This document shows, one piece after another, positions 11,051 through 22,104 of a stretch of 64,000 nucleotides of DNA (its first letter is position 1; each line of letters begins with the position of its first letter). Source of the DNA: Lunularia cruciata. Taxonomy: Eukaryota; Streptophyta; Marchantiopsida; Lunulariales; Lunulariaceae. The position numbers and the translations under genes were made by a program. The stretch is from positions 18,662,001-18,726,000 of the forward strand of contig OX419760.1 in assembly GCA_948567375.1 (NCBI GenBank). The letters are read 5' to 3'. The notes beneath the pieces were generated by a model. It saw nothing but the letters and a program-made list of their open reading frames with translations, did not search any database and was not told the DNA's origin.

Positions 11051-12579
11051 AAGCTTGCACGTACAAGTGCCAAGCTTGGGTCCATAGTACCATCAATGTT
11101 TGGAAGGTGGCAGGGCGCACAATTGCACACATGATCCTTCCAAACAACACCATCACGTCCTTCTAACACAAGGACTCCAGATGGCAAAACCTCGCGCACT
11201 CTCAAGATAGTGTGGCCTATAGAAACATCAAGTGTCGTTGGTGCTATCTGCTGTAGATATACATAGTCGCCTGAATGAAATCGACGGATCGAGGGTCTAT
11301 AACCTCCTCCTTGAATGGTAGCATAACGTAAAGTATCTCTATGCTGAGCAATTGCCAAGTTCTCAAAGGCCATCGGCATCACTCTCCGAAAGATTTCTGC
11401 CCGCTGAGAACATGCGCTCATCCATACATTGGGGTCATCCAAGTCCAAAACTACAGTAGCATCTTGACGAATGGCTGCAGGTAAATCTGGATCTCGTCCA
11501 TAGAGTAGAAAGTATAGAGAGAAGGATGCTAAGGAGGCTTGCCGGCTGAACCGATAGCCCATGGCCAACCAAGGTAACTAGAGATCCCAATCTCCCAAGT
11601 GGCCTCTCTGCAAACCATACTTTTGCAATCCTCTCTTCACCGTTTGAACCACTCTCTCTGCTAAGCCATCTGCCTCAGGGTGATCTCGGGATGTAGTACG
11701 ATGATCAATCAAAGCCTTGTCACACAAGACCTGAAACTCTCCCAAGAACTCTGTACCCTGATCAGTCAAAACCTCAACTGGTGCACCAAAATAAATAAGA
11801 ACTCGATCCAGGAACGAGTGAGCTGTCCCTTCACTAGACTTGTCAGGAAGTGCCACCAACTCAATCCACTTGGAGAAGTGCTCCACCATCACCAAAACAT
11901 ACCGATGATGTCTCACAGTTAGCGGTAAAGGTCCGACAAAGTCCAAACTCCAACGGTAACCCAATCCCATGATAGGTAATGGGTGTAACTGTGGCGTAGG
12001 AGCATTGAATGATGCTCTAACTCGGTCACAAACCATACATCTGCCAACAAACTGCTGTACCTTGGTCTGCATACCGCGCCACCAATAATGACTCTGAAGT
12101 AAGCTATATGTATGCTTTACTCCAAAATGTCCTAGCTCCTCATGAGCATGACGGACCAACTGTGGTCTCTGTGATGGAAGTGGTACTACTCACACTCTAC
12201 CATCCTCCCATACACGCAAAAGGTGTCTACCCTCCAATCTGAACCGTCTGGCTCGCTGAAGAACACGGTCTCTCTCCTTGGCCCCAACTGTGCCACCCAC
12301 AACACCAGTGCAAAGATAGTCCATCACTAAGACATCATCATGAATGTCTCGCTGAACTGTACCAATATCTTCACTCTTTGGATTTGTGACTTCAATAACT
12401 CCTCCTGTATGCACTGAGAGAGATACCACCAAAGTCTCTACAAATATACACAGAAAGGCCGATGCATGCCAACATGGCACCATCTCCTCATCTGTCTCAC
12501 CATGCCAACGTGCTCCGGTCTGATCCTGCTGGTTGGGACATGGGTTTCTACTCAACCCATCTGCATCACGGTTCACCAC
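11050..12579 (-). pseudogene. integrase of MP-2 (near intact, stops between blocks)
   Basis: This is a retroviral-type integrase, which inserts the cDNA into the genome. The N-terminal zinc-binding HHCC module is visible as HAHEELGHFG followed by CMVC, near 12040-12160. The catalytic Asp residues lie in SLDFVGP and VLTDQGTEF, and the catalytic Glu in ADGLAERVVQ (about 11650-11960). Open stretches are 12190-12579, 11578-12159 and 10930-11568, separated by stops. The C-terminal part has a RRFHSGDYVYLQQI block (near 11245-11290) like the barrel after the catalytic core. It then runs into the PHD finger where chromoviruses carry a chromodomain. Confidence 0.85.
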
Positions 12580-12630
12580 TCCAGGTCTGTGAACAACCGT
12601 GAAATCATACTCCTGTAAAATCAGAGCCCA

Positions 12631-13790
12631 TCATGCAAGCTTCCTTGAAAGCTTGTCGGACTCCATCAACCACTTCAGCAGCTGATGATCAGTGATGAGA
12701 GTGAAGGGGTTACCAAATAGGTAACATCGGAAATGTGGTACTGCCCAAACTGCTGCCAAGCACTCTCTCTCATATGAACTATACTTTGCCTTTGCTGAAT
12801 TGTTGGAGCGACTAGCATAGGCCACCACAAACTCCTTCCCCCAATCATCATGCTGGGTGAGCACCGCTCCAAGCCCCAACATACTCCAATCAGTGTGAAC
12901 CTGAAATGGTCGTCCCTTGATCGGTCTCCTCAAAATAGGAGCAGATGTCAACCTCTCCTTGAGCTCTACAAAAGCTCTCTCCTGCTCATCTCCCCAACAC
13001 CACTCCTGTGTAAGCTTGGTCAGCTTCGTCAAGGCCTTGGCAATGGCACTAAATCCTCTAACATAGCGGCGATAGAAGTTTGCCAACCCAAGGAATGCTC
13101 GCACTCTGCTCACATCCGTAGGCCGAGGAATACATGCAATAGCCTCCACCTTGGTCTGCTGAACACCAAGTCCTCCGGGGTAGATAGTGTGACCCAAATA
13201 CTCAACCTGCTTGTGGAAGAACCTACACTTCCCAGGATGTAGTTTGAGTCCATGAGATCTCAACCTCTCAAACACCTCCAACAACTGTCTCTCATGCTCC
13301 TCCATAGTAGTGCTATAAACCAAATGTCATCAATATAGCACCGAGCAAAATCCAATCTAGCTAGGATCCTATCCATGACCCTCTGGAACTCAGCAGGAGC
13401 GTTCTTCAACCCAAATGGTAAGAACCTCCATTGATATAACACATCCTTGCCGTGAGGATCAATAGCCCAAAATGCTATCTTGGACATATCCTCCTCCCTG
13501 ATCGGCAATTGATGATATCCCGCTCGAAGATCCAAAGTACTGAAGACCTTTGCATGCCCAATTGCATCAAAAATCTCCTTCGGTGTAGGCATGGCACACC
13601 GATCAGCCCTCGTATGTCGGTTGATAGGACGGTAATCTCCACACATCCGCCTATCTGTATAGTTGCCATGCATATCCTTCTTGGCTGGCATCACTGTCGC
13701 TGATGCGTACTCTCCATGTAAAATCTCCACCAAACCAGCCTCAAAAAGGTCACTACTCCGACTCTGAATCAATGTCCTCTCCATATCACT
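12631..13790 (-). pseudogene. reverse transcriptase and RNase H of MP-2 (frameshifted)
   Basis: RT starts near 13784. It carries the LRAGYHQLPI block, the WRFLPFGLKNAPAEFQRVMD block and the catalytic CYIDD motif near 13330. A one-base deletion directly after the IDD codons, judged against MP-1 at 30095-30110, shifts the frame. RNase H continues in the next frame (12631-13323) with HTDWSMLGLGAVL, the SSYERECLA block and LITDHQLLKWL, which hold the catalytic acidic residues. RT copies the RNA into cDNA and RNase H removes the RNA strand. Confidence 0.88.
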
Positions 13791-13799
13791 ATATCAATA

Positions 13800-14330
13800 A
13801 GGACGTCGGAAAACTGGTGTGTCACTAGTCAGCTCAATCCGTATACCAGGTCCCTTTAGAGCACCCAAATCCTTCATACTGAAGGCAAAACAACTTGTGT
13901 GACTCCTCAAGAACCTCCAAACCCTCCGTCTTTCCTCTCCAGTAAGCTTGGGTCCAAGATCTGGCTCCCAAGTATCCTCTATAACTGTAGTAGGAGTGGA
14001 AGACGTACTGACTGGCTGCTACACTGGGCCCTTGGGAGCAATAGTGTCATGCTCCCGACCACTAGAGGTCCCAACCTCTGTGCAAAAAACTCCTTCCACT
14101 CTGGCTGCAAGCTCCACATGTCCTCTAGCTGCATCCCATGTGGACCAAGGGTGTAATCCAAGTAGCCCATGCTCACCTGGATGGACTCCAAGTAGACCAC
14201 TCTCCCTAGTAGCTACTGGATGTGTCCCAAGAATACCATGTCCACTCGGTCCATCGCCCCCAGCATGTGCCTGAATCGTCTCGATAGGCACAGGCCTCAC
14301 AAGTGTCCGAGTGGTGATGCCTATCAAGCG
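13800..14330 (-). pseudogene. linker between methyltransferase and RT of MP-2
   Basis: A 104-codon open stretch (14019-14333) holds three short repeats of the form G-(I/L)-L-G-x-H-P: GILGTHP, GLLGVHP and GLLGLHP. MP-1 keeps diverged versions near 29180-29260. The following segment, down to 13800, contains SCFAFSMKDLG, which resembles the pre-RT region of other gypsy polyproteins. I know no function for the repeats. Confidence 0.55.
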
Positions 14331-14739
14331 CATCCTACGCTACTCTGCCCTACCAAGCCAAAGCTACCAATCCAGGTCAAACAGTTCAGGTCCATAGCCT
14401 GACCTAACACCTGACGTCTGGATGCCTCTAACACTACTGGAATAGTGGTAATACCGGTGCAAAAACCCATTGCCCGCTCTCTCTCATCAGCATTGGGCTC
14501 CACCAACTGCTGTAACTGTGAGTCCCAAACAAGTCTAGGTCCTCCCTCTCGAAAAGCATGAGAGCTTGGGAAACTCATGAGTGTGGGAAATGCAGCTCTA
14601 GGCTGTCCAACTAGGTTCACCACTGCCATAGGTGACCTATCAGCCACTACCACTGTTTGACAATGATGTCCAGCATCCAAGAAATCATCAACAAGAATGT
14701 GATCTAGTCGCTGAATCCCATCATAACTACGCTGTAGAA

Positions 14740-15310
14740 CCTCTCTGGGTAAGAGGTTCATCCACCAAAGACAAAGACGATGAGCCTGTAATCCTACTCT
14801 AGCTGCACCTAACAATACAGCAGGTCCCATCCAAGAATGGACCTGATGTGTACTTGCCACCACTCTAGTGCGAGAATCACCCAACAAAGGAATGTTCTCC
14901 AAAAGGTAAGCTGGAGAAACAGACTGATGAACCTGGAGATGTCGTAATATCCGTAACATCTCCCAAAACACACCAGAACGAGGATCCTGAAGACCCAAAC
15001 TAGGGCCCGCATGTGTATGTCCCTAACATGGCCATCCAAAAATCACCAAGTGAACAGGCCCATGTCTCTTTAGGTCATGCGCTCCCAGTAAGGAAATGTC
15101 TCCTGGTAAGGCCTTCTGGTAACCTCTGACTGCTGACATCGGTAATAACTCTGGATACCGATAGGCCAAGTGTGCCACATGATGTAGAGAGACTCGCCTA
15201 GCAGTCTCATCTCTCTCTACATACAAGTACCTCTATACTCGTATACCCGCTTGTAACACCGCAGCTAGTCCGGTGCTGATCCCACCAAACAACTCCAATA
15301 GGCATATCCC
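14740..15310 (-). pseudogene. DNMT3-like C5-cytosine DNA methyltransferase domain of MP-2
   Basis: C5-methyltransferases transfer a methyl group from S-adenosylmethionine to cytosine in DNA. Motifs are in the canonical order on the - strand. Motif I is LLELFGGISTGL (AdoMet site, about 15265-15300). The motif II region is YVERDETARR (about 15200-15230). Motif IV is VIFGWPC with the catalytic Cys at 15026-15028, and a stop follows at 15023-15025. Motif VI is LLENI (14891-14905). Motif VIII is AARVGLQAHRLCLWW (about 14765-14810). The pattern LFxGIxTG, ...WE-LRIL, ENI, AHR-x3-WW is nearest to DNMT3 and lacks the circular permutation of plant DRM. In MP-1 the codon after the catalytic Cys is Gln, so the stop here is a later C-to-T change. 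The domain lies between protease and RT. Confidence 0.86.
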
Positions 15311-16550
15311 CTCTACTTGATACTGCCAAGCAATGAGTGTGGTATCCAGAGGTGTCAAAGCAATCGCCTCTACGAGCTCATCCTCACACTCATCCCCTGA
15401 TGGTACGAAGGCTCCACTCCAAGCTTGCTGCACCAACTGATCTGCATGCTGCTGCAATGCCTCCTCTAAACTCCACAATGGAACATCCAAGGTGGATGGA
15501 ACAATCCCACTCGTACTCCAAAGTTGAGTGATCTCCTCTGGTACTGGAGTATCCTCTGCATGGGTGTTCCCCTCCAACAAGTCACCAGGCCAAGTAACTG
15601 CACCGCTGAAAGCTAAAATTGATGTTGCCATGGTCCCGGACTGTAGTGAGCCAAGATTGCCACTACTAAAGCGTACTGGTAGGTGACATACCCGTCCCTC
15701 ACCAGACTGCCAACCAGGTCTATAAGAGGCTGTCTCCTCCCAATAGTCAATGCTGAAACCCATAGGGTATAACACTGCTCCCCCAACTAGCACATCATAT
15801 GACTCAGCTATCGTCGCAATAGCCTGAGCTCTCACCACCGAGCTATCAGTCGGATGACCAGGCTGAACCTAGACAACAAGCTCTCCACGTGTGATGTACT
15901 GTGTCGAACCACCACCAAGAGATGTCTGGATCTGAAATGGACACCTCTCCACATCAGTCTTCCGTAACTCCAGACCGACAACTGCAGCCTTCCCCAACAT
16001 AAGGGGCTACGCACCAGAGTCTAACAAGACTCTCTGTGGTGTATAGACCTTCCTTGAAGGTCCCACCAAACAAAAAATCCTCCTCTGGTTATCCAATAGG
16101 ACAACACCAGGTGTAAACCGCGCTCTCTCAAAAGCCGGTCTAGCTGGCAACTCCTCCAGTCTAGCCGCTGCTGCCTGCCATAAACCACTGGTTGCTGAAC
16201 GGATCCCATGCTCCACAACCAAGTCAGCTCCACTACCAACCACCTCTGCTCTAGTAGTAGGAACTGCACCATCCCTACTCTCACACAACGTGGCAGCCAA
16301 CCGGAACACTGGGGCTGGGTCAACTCCCAACGTAAACATGTCATTGGCTAAAAACAAAGGATGCCGCATAATCAGCAGAGCCGCCCCCAACATCATGCTA
16401 GACTCAGTCTGTGTAGTAGCAGGTGGCTGACTTGCAGGTACTCCATCAGGTACTCCATCACCACCTACCACACCTGCACTGGGACGTCTAGGAACCATGG
16501 ATGTTGTCTGTAATGCCTCAGATAGCATGAAAGATTGGGGAAGTCTGACC
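15310..16550 (-). pseudogene. gag tail, protease and linker of MP-2
   Basis: Reading leftward from the ZG-1 insertion, 16550-16007 is open. It holds the end of gag (VRLPQSFMLSEAL) and then an aspartic protease with active site LLDSGA near 16007-16025. The frame continues after a stop (16004-16006) with YDVLVGGAVLYPMG near 15770-15815, which takes the place of the second conserved protease block. About 500 bp of linker without a recognised domain leads to the methyltransferase. Gag and protease appear to be in one frame in this family. Confidence 0.7.
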
Positions 16551-17229
16551 TGTGAGCCGGCCTGTCTCTCACTCAGGATGAACCTCTGATGGCTATTATG
16601 GTAGCGCACCATGGACTAAGAAGGCAAGGAACCCCAACTCCATCATACTCCTCCAAGGCTAACACTCCAAGACTCAAGACATTGCTCACTAGAGAACTCA
16701 ATGAGAGAGAGATAGTTGCAAATGAAAGGATGATGAGTACCTCCTCACTCCTTGTTTATATACTTGTGAAATAGTTACGTACCAAAGTTACTAATTACCG
16801 TAGTAACTCAAGTTACTAGACTAAAAGTCAAGTAAAGTCAAAAAGTAGAAAGGAATATCCATTCACATGGGCATATTCCCCTTATCTTGACCCAACCACT
16901 AAAGCAAGGATTCCTTCACATGGGCTATCCTTGGACTAAAGAAGAATCCAAAACAAAAAGGCTTGCGGGCCCAAGAGTTCTCAACTCTTTCCCCAAAGCC
17001 AAACACCTAGGAATAATACCAAGTCAACACACTAAAATCCAAAATAGTGGTGCTCATCTTTCCTACTTCCTCTAAAGTAAGGTCCCATCTATCTTAGCTA
17101 TGACTAACTTTAGCTAACCATGACTAATATAGAACCATCCTTTATCTCTATATAAATAATATCTCTTAAGTACTTGTAATACCAAGCTAAATATCACAAT
17201 ACCACACACATGCACAAATGGGTGTTACA
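16551..17229 (-). repeat. 3' LTR of ZG-1
   Basis: 679 bp, TGTGAGCCGG...GTGTTACA on the + strand. It is identical to 23678-24356 except for one T/C difference. A TATATAAA box (on the - strand) lies at 16755-16762, which puts the likely R-U5 part at about 16551-16730. Confidence 0.97.
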
Positions 17230-17238
17230 TTTACCCCC
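17230..17238 (-). other. polypurine tract of ZG-1
   Basis: GGGGGTAAA on the - strand directly abuts the 3' LTR, where plus-strand DNA synthesis is primed in LTR retrotransposons. ZG-2 has the same tract at 41318-41326. Confidence 0.88.
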
Positions 17239-17277
17239 GGACTAAGTTTTCACTTTGTCCTCAAAGTGAAGGTCTCT

Positions 17278-20200
17278 CTACCTTCTATGGTACATCTTTA
17301 ACTTATCATGGTTAATCCTATCAAAGTGTCTTCCTCCCAACTCCTTGAGATCATAAGTGTAATTTCCCCATACCTTCTCTACTATGAAAGGTCCAAAGTA
17401 CTTAGGCAAAAACTTCTTTTGTACTCTCTTGAATCGAATGGAATCAAACAACATTACCCAATCACCTTCTTTGAAAGGCTCCACCTTCTTCTTGCCTTGC
17501 CTCTTGTCATAGCTCTCCTTTTGTTTCCTTTGGGCTTGCTCCACTCGAACCATAGCAACTGCTCTTGCCTCTTCCAACTCCATGAGTTGATCCTTCCTTG
17601 ACTTCTCTGCATCACTTCCTTGGGCTTTCTTCAATCTCCTATGAATGCTTTGGAAGGTAGGAAGATCAAAGTGAATAGGTAAGGTAGACTCAATACCATA
17701 CACCAATTGGAATGGAGAATATCCAGTGGAAGTCTTCATGGTTGTCCTATACTCCCACAAAACTGCATGAATCCTCTTGTCCCAATGATGTTTAGCCCCC
17801 TCCATTTCTGCATCTTTGGCCAACATCATGCACAAGGTCTGATTGGTTCTCTCTGCCAAGCCATTGGAATTTGGCTTATAGGATGTAGTTACTCTATGTG
17901 TGATAGAGAAATGTCGTAGCATGGCTGTAGTAATGCTTCCTGTAAACTCTCCTCCTCTATCAGAAACCAACTCCAAAGGGCATCCAAACCTAGTGATAAT
18001 GCGTTCATAAAGAAATCTACCCACTTCATCTTCATTCTTGTCCCTCAATGGTCTAGCCTCAACCCACTTGGTAAGGTAATCAGTAATTACCACAATGTAC
18101 CGATTGTTCCTTGGGGTTCTATTGAGAGGTCCTACAAAATCAATTCCCCACTTCTCAAAGGGTCCTAGCAATGGAATTGATCTAAGTGGTGGAGTGGATG
18201 TAGACTTTCTAGCAAAAGCTTGACAAACATGACAAGTTTTGCAATAATCAAGACAATCCTTGAAAATCCCTCTCCAATGGTAACCTGCATCTAGAATCTT
18301 GAAAGCAGTCACCTTTCCTGCAAAGTGTCCTCCACATACTAAACCTTCATGAAACTCCTTTATGAGTAGGATAGACTCTTCCTTACCCACTGCTCTTCGA
18401 AGTAGACCATCTGCTCCTTGGTGAAAAAGAATATCATCCACCATTGTGTAAGGTCTAGATCTTGCTGCAAGGGCCTTCCTCTCCCTAGCATGCATCCCTT
18501 CTGGATAGTTACCTCTTGTCACAAAATCCACAATCTCCTTGTACTCCATTGGAACCTCTTGAGTGACTGAGATTGTCATGAGCTCCTCATCCGGGAAGGA
18601 ATCATCTACTGGCTCATCTCCATCATGATCATAGGCTCTAGATAACAAATCAGCATTTGCATGTTTCTTTCCTGGCCTATCCTCAATTGTGTAGTCATAC
18701 TCAGACAAGAGAATCATCCACCTTGCTAGTCTCCCTTCAACATTAGGCTTGTTGAAGATGTACTTCAAAGCCTTGTGATCCGTGACAATTGTGGCCTTCC
18801 CTCCAATCAAGTAGTGTCTAAACTTCTTGAGACCAAAGATCACTGCCAACCCTTCTCTCTCTGTGACAGAGTAGTTCTTCTCTGCTGAAACCATCTGCCT
18901 ACTAGCATAAGCTATTGGATGATCATGCCCATCTTGGTCTAATTGACTAAGAGTGCATCCTATAGCTACATTAGAAGCATCAGTGTAGAGGATGAAAGGC
19001 TTACTCCAATCAGGTTTAGCAAGAATTGGAGCTACAACAAGGGATTGCTTGAGCTCCTCAAAAGCTTTGAGAGCCTCCTTGTCTTCCAAAATCACCATGT
19101 AATCTACACCCTTCTTCATGTAGATGGTCAATGCATAAGCCTTGTTGGAAAATGAGAAGATGAACCTCCTATAGTACCCAACCATTCCCAAGAATTGGCG
19201 TAACTTTGTCAAGCTTGAAGGGAATGGAAGGTCTGAGATTTTCCTCACCTTCTCAGGATCAACTGCTATTCCATCCTTGGAGATGATGTGCCCCAAAAGT
19301 AGACCTTCTTCACATCCAAAAATGCACTTCTCTGGGTTGAGTGATGCATTTGCCTCATCCAAGCGTTGCAAGACTTTGATTAGGTGCTCAAAGTGCTCCT
19401 CCTTGCTCCCATAGACACAAAAGTCATCAATGAAATCTCTCACAAATTTCCCAATGAAAGGTTCAAATACCTTGTTCATGAACCGTTGGAATGTGGCTGG
19501 AGCATTGCAAAGCCCAAAAGGCATGACCTTGAAAGCGTAAGTTCCCCAAGGTGTGGTGAATGTGGTGAGTTGTTGATGCTCTGGTGCAATCTTTATTTGG
19601 TTATATCCACTATAACCATCTCCAAAACTGTACCTCTCATGACCTGCAACCTCCTCCAAGATCTCATCAATGAATGGCAATGGGTAGTAGTCCTTCTTGG
19701 TAACAGCATTAAGCTTCTTGTAATCCACACATACCCAAAGCTTGCCATTCTTTTTCTTCACAATGACAATTGGAGACACCCATTCTGAATTCTCCACCTC
19801 AAAGATAAATCCAGCCTCTTTGAGCTTATCAATCTCCTCCTTCACAACCAAAGATATTGGTGGGCTAATGCGACGTTGCTTTTGGTGGATTGGTCTTGCA
19901 TGTGACTCCACCTCTATCTTGTGCTCCTCCAAGGTGACTTCCTTCAAATCCTTGTAACTAAAAGCAAACACATGGATGAACTTGCGGAAAATCTCCTCAA
20001 ATCTCACCTTCTCCTCCTTGGTAACATTTGGGCCATACTTGAGGGTAGATAACCTTCTCTCTACCTCCTCAAGTGTCAATGGTGATTTATCTGGGTCCTT
20101 CAAAACCTCTGGCTTAGGTGCAAAATCCATAGCACACAAGGGATACACATCTGAATCAGATTCAGATTCATCCTCCTCCGTGGAAGTCTCCTCTTCCATG

Positions 20201-22104
20201 CTTGTGTCCACACCTGAAGCTCCTTCTTCAGAATCTGATTCCCAATAATTAGAAGATGGGGTATCTGAATGTGAAGTGTTGGTGGTGTTAGTCACAGGAA
20301 CAGTGACTCTATGGTTTGATGGCCCAATCCTCAAGTACCCTTTGTGCCATCGATCAGTTGTGCGTGCTGCTCTCAACCATGGCCTCCCAAGAAATAAGTC
20401 ATAGCTTGAATCCTTCAAGACTTGGAAAGTCATGAGATTTTGAACTCCCATAACTGAAACTACCACCTTATCCATCACCCCTACTGGTCGAACTTGTTGC
20501 TTGTTTGCCATGCTCACCACAAATGTTGAAGGTCTTGAGGGTATCATACCCAACTTCTTCATCAACCTTTCTGACATGGCATTCACTGCTGATCCTCCAT
20601 CAACCAATGCATCCTTGATGTTGTGACCATTCACTCTCACATCAATCTTGGAGGCATATTCACAAGCCTCCCATGGTGTTGGCTTGGCATCCACCACCCC
20701 CATTGATACTGGAACTTTTGCCTTCTTCTTCTTTTTGCTCCTTGTAGAACTCAAACCACCTCTAAGCTCCTTTCTCAAGGTAGGGTTCAAAGCAATTAAT
20801 TGGCCCACTGTGATGTTAGCCTTGTGACTACCAACATCCTCCAACACATTGTAGTTCCATTGTTGCTTGGAGATCAAGAAGTCCTCCATCCCCAACTTCT
20901 TCCTTGGAGTCTTTGTTGTTGATGGTGTTGAGGTGCGAGTGCTCCTAGTAGACATAGGAGTATCCTTGCTTGAAGTAAATCCTTGAGAAGAGTGAACATC
21001 CTCTGCAAAACGAGCTCTCTTCTTCTCTTGTGCCAAAAGCTCCAAATTAGGACCCTTGGAGTTTGAGCACTCTCCCTTCTCATACTTGCTCTCAACCACA
21101 TCTATGGATGCTATCCCCTTACCTTTGTTGGGATTAGGAGCCACTTGGGTTTCACTACCTCCCTCTTTCCCTCTATTGGCTCCCTCATAACCCCTTCCTC
21201 CATGGTAAGTGGAATTTGGGCAATTCCTTTGGATATGGCCTCTTCCCCCACAACCAAAACAATTTCTATCATTGAAATTGTTGGCTGGTTGGCCTCCTCT
21301 ATATGGATGGTTTCCATAACTCCTAGGCCCTCTCCCTACATTCTGATCCACCTCTCTCTTCTCCCATAATTGCACCACATTGATCTTGAGATCCGCAAGT
21401 TGTTCTGTGATGGTTTGGAGTGGATCTTTTGGTGGAGGTGCAAGAACTGGAGCAACTACTACTTGTGGTGCAACCCTTGTCACCAAAGTATCAGAAGTTC
21501 CACTATACTTGTAGCCTTGAGGAGGATGCACAACCTCCTTCACCACCAAATCACTCTCATCCCCTTCCAAACTCTCCTCCATACGAATTGCGATCTTGAT
21601 AGCTTCAACCTTGGAAGAAGGTTTCTCATATCTCACCTTGCTTCTAATTTGTGGTCTCAATCCTCCCACAAAATTCTTGGTGAGCATGGCCCCTATGCCA
21701 ATCATTGTAGTCTCCACATCATCCCCACCCTTCCTCAACACTATGCGAAATCTGGACTCCAATTTTTCCACTCTTTCCACATAGACTCTCACTTTCTCTC
21801 CATCTCCTTGCTTGAGAAATGTAACCTCACTCATCAATCTCTCATAACTCTCATCAGGAAGAAAGTTCTCAATGAGTGCTGAAGTCAAAGTCTCCCAAGA
21901 CTCCTCTTCCCCCTCTCTCCTCTCTCTCTTTTGGTATTCTGACTCATACCATGTAAGTGCTGCATCCTCAAAGAAATCTGGTAATAATGAGGCCCACTCA
22001 TTCTTCCTCCTCTCATTGTTTCCTATGCAAGCTCTCTTGAAGTCTCTCACAAAGGCCTCCACATCTTCTCCATCCTTGCCAAAGAAAACCGGAAGTTTCC
22101 CCAT
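17278..22104 (-). CDS. gag-pol: Gag-Pol polyprotein of ZG-1 (1608 aa, intact)
   Basis: A single uninterrupted ORF encodes all the core functions of a Ty3/gypsy element. Residues 1-240 are capsid-type gag. One zinc knuckle uses C282, C285, H290 and C295. The protease has VDGGS at 501-505 (Asp502; DGG where DSG or DTG is usual) and FLGRPWL at 571-577. RT has VMPFGLCNAPATFQRFM near 860-876 and the catalytic FIDD at 891-894, with Phe where Tyr is usual. RNase H has LYTDAS (Asp1042), TEREGLAV and VTDHKALKY (Asp1109). Integrase has the HHCC zinc residues H1252, H1260, C1291 and C1294 and the triad D1322, D1382, E1418 with 35 residues between the last two. A GPF motif follows at 1571 and there is no chromodomain. 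Gag and Pol share one frame, so the Gag:Pol ratio must be set after translation or by splicing. ZG-2 has the same length and start. Confidence 0.97.
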   Translation of the reverse strand: MGKLPVFFGKDGEDVEAFVRDFKRACIGNNERRKNEWASLLPDFFEDAALTWYESEYQKRERREGEEESWETLTSALIENFLPDESYERLMSEVTFLKQGDGEKVRVYVERVEKLESRFRIVLRKGGDDVETTMIGIGAMLTKNFVGGLRPQIRSKVRYEKPSSKVEAIKIAIRMEESLEGDESDLVVKEVVHPPQGYKYSGTSDTLVTRVAPQVVVAPVLAPPPKDPLQTITEQLADLKINVVQLWEKREVDQNVGRGPRSYGNHPYRGGQPANNFNDRNCFGCGGRGHIQRNCPNSTYHGGRGYEGANRGKEGGSETQVAPNPNKGKGIASIDVVESKYEKGECSNSKGPNLELLAQEKKRARFAEDVHSSQGFTSSKDTPMSTRSTRTSTPSTTKTPRKKLGMEDFLISKQQWNYNVLEDVGSHKANITVGQLIALNPTLRKELRGGLSSTRSKKKKKAKVPVSMGVVDAKPTPWEACEYASKIDVRVNGHNIKDALVDGGSAVNAMSERLMKKLGMIPSRPSTFVVSMANKQQVRPVGVMDKVVVSVMGVQNLMTFQVLKDSSYDLFLGRPWLRAARTTDRWHKGYLRIGPSNHRVTVPVTNTTNTSHSDTPSSNYWESDSEEGASGVDTSMEEETSTEEDESESDSDVYPLCAMDFAPKPEVLKDPDKSPLTLEEVERRLSTLKYGPNVTKEEKVRFEEIFRKFIHVFAFSYKDLKEVTLEEHKIEVESHARPIHQKQRRISPPISLVVKEEIDKLKEAGFIFEVENSEWVSPIVIVKKKNGKLWVCVDYKKLNAVTKKDYYPLPFIDEILEEVAGHERYSFGDGYSGYNQIKIAPEHQQLTTFTTPWGTYAFKVMPFGLCNAPATFQRFMNKVFEPFIGKFVRDFIDDFCVYGSKEEHFEHLIKVLQRLDEANASLNPEKCIFGCEEGLLLGHIISKDGIAVDPEKVRKISDLPFPSSLTKLRQFLGMVGYYRRFIFSFSNKAYALTIYMKKGVDYMVILEDKEALKAFEELKQSLVVAPILAKPDWSKPFILYTDASNVAIGCTLSQLDQDGHDHPIAYASRQMVSAEKNYSVTEREGLAVIFGLKKFRHYLIGGKATIVTDHKALKYIFNKPNVEGRLARWMILLSEYDYTIEDRPGKKHANADLLSRAYDHDGDEPVDDSFPDEELMTISVTQEVPMEYKEIVDFVTRGNYPEGMHARERKALAARSRPYTMVDDILFHQGADGLLRRAVGKEESILLIKEFHEGLVCGGHFAGKVTAFKILDAGYHWRGIFKDCLDYCKTCHVCQAFARKSTSTPPLRSIPLLGPFEKWGIDFVGPLNRTPRNNRYIVVITDYLTKWVEARPLRDKNEDEVGRFLYERIITRFGCPLELVSDRGGEFTGSITTAMLRHFSITHRVTTSYKPNSNGLAERTNQTLCMMLAKDAEMEGAKHHWDKRIHAVLWEYRTTMKTSTGYSPFQLVYGIESTLPIHFDLPTFQSIHRRLKKAQGSDAEKSRKDQLMELEEARAVAMVRVEQAQRKQKESYDKRQGKKKVEPFKEGDWVMLFDSIRFKRVQKKFLPKYFGPFIVEKVWGNYTYDLKELGGRHFDRINHDKLKMYHRR

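Noticed and set aside
10930-11568. Chromodomain at the MP integrase C-terminus
   Set aside because: No aromatic-cage chromodomain pattern is visible. The Cys/His pattern fits a PHD finger instead.
14324-15039. Methyltransferase region as a host gene caught between transposons
   Set aside because: It is in line with protease and RT in MP-2, and MP-1 has the same order, so it belongs to the element.
21370-21882. 170-codon + strand ORF in ZG-1 (same at 45458-45970)
   Set aside because: It is a shadow on the strand opposite the gag frame, and its composition follows from the gag codons.
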